From Epsilonproteobacteria bacterium tcs-49 (GTDB lineage: Bacteria > Campylobacterota > Campylobacteria > Campylobacterales > Sulfurovaceae), in NCBI GenBank assembly GCA_002049495.1, contig LLYS01000009.1, positions 33,164-97,163 on the forward strand: 64,000 nt of DNA, read 5' to 3'. The notes under the pieces are model-generated. The model was not told the origin of the DNA, did no database searches, and worked only from the letters and a program-made list of their open reading frames with translations. Each line of letters starts with the position of its first letter. Position 1 is the first letter of the stretch. Below, one piece after another: positions 62,182 to 64,000 of the stretch. A program made the translations under genes and the position numbers.

Positions 62182-62937
62182 ATGTTACAGATCAACAAAA
62201 ACCAAACGTTAGAGGTGCTCCAGGAGCTCATCGACCACAATATCCAGAGCAAACTGGAGTATATGCCCCACGAGTTTAACGAGCAGCAGCAAGAGGTGCT
62301 GGAGCTTTTCCGCAAGCGTGTCTTTTTGGAAAAGACCATCGAAGAAACCATCGCATTTAACAGAACCCTCAATTTTGAAGGCGTGGATGAACACGTCAAA
62401 CTCACCACCACCGCTGAACAGCTCGTAGACGTATTTCGCCTGCGCAGCGAAGTCTATACAGGGATCGGGTATCAAAACGAGTTTCCCGATACCATCGAGG
62501 GGATGAATTTTGACGAGTTTGACAGCAACGCGGCGGTGATATACTGCCAAAGACAGGGGCAGGTGACGGCGACGACGCGTTTGATTTACGATTCGGAGAA
62601 AAAGCTTCCTTCGGAGGAGAAGTTTTCCTTTGACAGCTTCCGTAACCGTTACGGCACTATCGGGGAGCTTTCCCGGCTGATCGTCAAAAACGAAAGCGGG
62701 GGGTTGAGCCTGGAATTTAAAGCGCTGATGGGTTCGATCTACCATCTTTTTATGCAAAACGAGATCGATATCACGCTGCTTGGCATCAAAAAGGAGCATT
62801 ACAAACTCTATACCAGATTCGGCGGCAGCCAGATCATACGCGAACTGCCCAATTACGGCAATCTGGACATCCCGGCGTTGATCCTTTCTTGGAATCCCGC
62901 CGAAGTATCGCCGTTTTTCAAAAAGGTATTTTTGTAA
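62182..62937 (+). CDS. LuxI/FeeM-like N-acyltransferase
   Basis: 251 aa. After a helical N-terminus (1-75) comes a GNAT-like core with the conserved acyl-synthase pattern: FRLRSEVYTG (Arg88, Tyr92), the acidic MNFDEFDSNAA (Asp111/114), TTRLI (Arg133) and GELSRLIV (Glu162, Arg165). These residues match FeeM N-acyl amino acid synthases and, more distantly, LuxI autoinducer synthases, which use acyl-ACP. The product is unknown. AGGAGAGAGAA is the ribosome site. Preceded by the GTGACGC operator. It could also be one of the GNAT relatives linked to PEP-CTERM sorting. Confidence 0.75.
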   Translation: MLQINKNQTLEVLQELIDHNIQSKLEYMPHEFNEQQQEVLELFRKRVFLEKTIEETIAFNRTLNFEGVDEHVKLTTTAEQLVDVFRLRSEVYTGIGYQNEFPDTIEGMNFDEFDSNAAVIYCQRQGQVTATTRLIYDSEKKLPSEEKFSFDSFRNRYGTIGELSRLIVKNESGGLSLEFKALMGSIYHLFMQNEIDITLLGIKKEHYKLYTRFGGSQIIRELPNYGNLDIPALILSWNPAEVSPFFKKVFL

Positions 62938-62961
62938 AAAAGTGCAAATTTTCTATTTTTT

Positions 62962-62994
62962 GTGACGCTAGTTGTGACGCAACTTTTATATGAT
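62962..62994 (+). promoter_or_regulatory. DUF2235 gene promoter with GTGACGC direct-repeat operator
   Basis: GTGACGCTAGTTGTGACGC (62962-62980), an eight-base gap, then TATGAT (62989-62994), 35-67 bases before the ATG. Same geometry as the other two sites. Confidence 0.72.
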
Positions 62995-63028
62995 GGATAT
63001 AACGAGTGCGTAGCAAAAAGGACAAGTC

Positions 63029-63823
63029 ATGAAAAAACGGATCATTATCTGTGCCGATAGTACATGGAACGCTATGGGGCAGGACCACCCAACAAATGTT
63101 TTGAAACTGTGCAACTCCATCGCCCCCGTAGGGGACGACGGGGTGCTGCAAAAAGTCTTTCACGATTGGCGCATCGGAGCGTATAGCAACGATATGGTCG
63201 CCAATGCGGTCAGGAGTATGGAAAAAAATATTATCGATGATTATCGCTATATCGTCAAAAACTATGAAGATGGAGATGAACTGTTTTTCTTCGGTTTCAG
63301 CAAAGGCGCTATGATAGTGCGCTGTTTGTGTGATTTTATCCAAAAGTGCGGGATCGTCAAAAACGATGACAGTGAACTGATCCGACGCGCGTTTGAACTC
63401 TATAGAAATCCAAGTAGGAACCATCAGGCGGCTTCCCCCTATGCAAAAGCGTTCCGAAACGAATACTCCCACCCCTCGCGCAACATTCTGTTTGCCGGGT
63501 TTTTTGAACACGACAGCGAATTTCAAGATATGCATGTGCAAGAAAACATCGAGATAGCTCGGCAAGCTTTGGCCGTAGACGGCTATAGCGACGACAGTAC
63601 GCCTACGACTATGTGGGAGCTCAAAGAGGGGGTAGATATCAAAAAAGTTTGTTTTACCGACTCGGATGAAGCCAATAACGCCGAAAGTTTGGAAGAACCG
63701 ATGCAGTGGTTGGTGCGGGAAGCGGGACACTACGGCCTGTCGGTTGACAAAAACAATGACGAGCGCTATCTCAAAGAGATCTATATCAAGAAAGATAGCT
63801 CATATGATATGCAGTGGGGATGA
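63029..63823 (+). CDS. DUF2235-type alpha/beta hydrolase (Tle1-like fold)
   Basis: 264 aa. IIICADSTWNAMG is the DUF2235 N-terminal signature (usually DGTWN), and FFFGFSKGAMIVR the nucleophile elbow with Ser91; AGHYGLSVD near the end may supply the His. DUF2235 proteins include phospholipase effectors of type VI secretion, but no secretion genes are seen and the protein is shorter than those. Cytoplasmic by sequence. It belongs to the predicted GTGACGC regulon with the acyltransferase and the other hydrolase. Confidence 0.83.
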   Translation: MKKRIIICADSTWNAMGQDHPTNVLKLCNSIAPVGDDGVLQKVFHDWRIGAYSNDMVANAVRSMEKNIIDDYRYIVKNYEDGDELFFFGFSKGAMIVRCLCDFIQKCGIVKNDDSELIRRAFELYRNPSRNHQAASPYAKAFRNEYSHPSRNILFAGFFEHDSEFQDMHVQENIEIARQALAVDGYSDDSTPTTMWELKEGVDIKKVCFTDSDEANNAESLEEPMQWLVREAGHYGLSVDKNNDERYLKEIYIKKDSSYDMQWG

Positions 63824-63874
63824 GCGAAAGTAAAAGTAAAATTAGAAATTATAAATGAAGGATAATAGGGAATT

Positions 63875-64000
63875 ATGATGAAAAATTTACCAAACTTGTA
63901 TAATGTAAAAAACAAAGATTCTTACCTTGAAAAAGGTTATTCTATAAATGATTCTATTGAACATTTAAAGCAATATTTTTCAAACATTAAGAACGATATA
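63875..64000 (+). CDS. Unknown gene, cut by the right edge
   Basis: 42 codons are visible from ATG 63875 (MMKNLPNLYNVKN...), with no stop before the window ends; a second ATG follows at once. AGGG lies six bases upstream. The stretch is far richer in A and T than the genes before it, from about 63824 on, which hints at acquired DNA beginning here. No family can be assigned from 42 residues. Confidence 0.5.
   Translation, partial: MMKNLPNLYNVKNKDSYLEKGYSINDSIEHLKQYFSNIKNDI

Noticed and set aside
62182..62937. Naming the acyltransferase luxI
   Set aside because: Only scattered catalytic positions match; no LuxR-type receptor with an autoinducer domain is present, so a family-level name is safer.

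Overview
The window comes from a free-living member of the Campylobacterota, most like the sulfur-oxidising Sulfurovum/Sulfurimonas-type lineages. This is inferred from gene content and order: a MagIII-type glycosylase, the TPR-protein / CiaD-like / cca trio, a pdxJ-pdxA pair behind a Campylobacterota-type unknown, an acnB aconitase and A/F-type prepilin cleavage sites. Genes are packed tightly with many 4-base ATGA overlaps. No rRNA, tRNA, CRISPR array or intact insertion sequence was seen.

Layout. 1-2.5 kb: a PhnD-like periplasmic binding protein coupled to a GGDEF sensor cut by the left edge. 2.5-7.1 kb: truD and thiL, then an unknown gene with pdxJ and pdxA. 7.0-11.9 kb: an ABC exporter operon (membrane fusion protein, double ATPase, two permeases). 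12-19.7 kb: a metF-like gene with a structured leader, serB, an ABC exporter, tpx, uppP and acnB. 19.7-23.8 kb: a bd-like oxidase whose large subunit ends in a cytochrome c domain, an OmpR-type regulator and a DedA protein. 23.8-27.7 kb: cca, a CiaD-like gene, leuB and leuD. 27.8-44.1 kb: an AT-rich patch with a Uma2 gene, then a complete-looking MSHA-type pilus cluster (mshQ-like tip protein, four prepilin-like genes, mshI-J-K-L-M-N-E-G). 44.2-57.2 kb: housekeeping and repair genes, a heme-motif GGDEF-EAL protein and a DEAD-box helicase with a long structured leader. 57.2-64 kb: an NYN/LOTUS protein, then a two-component system embedded among lipase-like and acyltransferase genes.

Two regulatory circuits can be read directly from the DNA. 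In the first, CTAAC-N6-TTAAC lies exactly 10 bases upstream of a -10 hexamer at three promoters around the OmpR-type regulator: its own promoter, the oxidase promoter and a third promoter that has no gene. In the second, a 19-base direct repeat (GTGACGCTA..T.TGACGC) lies exactly 8 bases upstream of a -10 hexamer at three promoters around the second two-component system. Those promoters serve an alpha/beta hydrolase, a LuxI/FeeM-like acyltransferase and a DUF2235 hydrolase. This predicted local regulon, with its possible acyl-lipid product, is the best candidate for an undescribed system here.

Two structured elements (12.9 and 55.2 kb) share a nearly identical 42-base loop but have different, compensating 16-bp stems. 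Both sit about 30 bases upstream of a start codon. Cyclic di-GMP is a recurring theme: two GGDEF proteins and an MshE ATPase with two c-di-GMP-binding motifs share the window.
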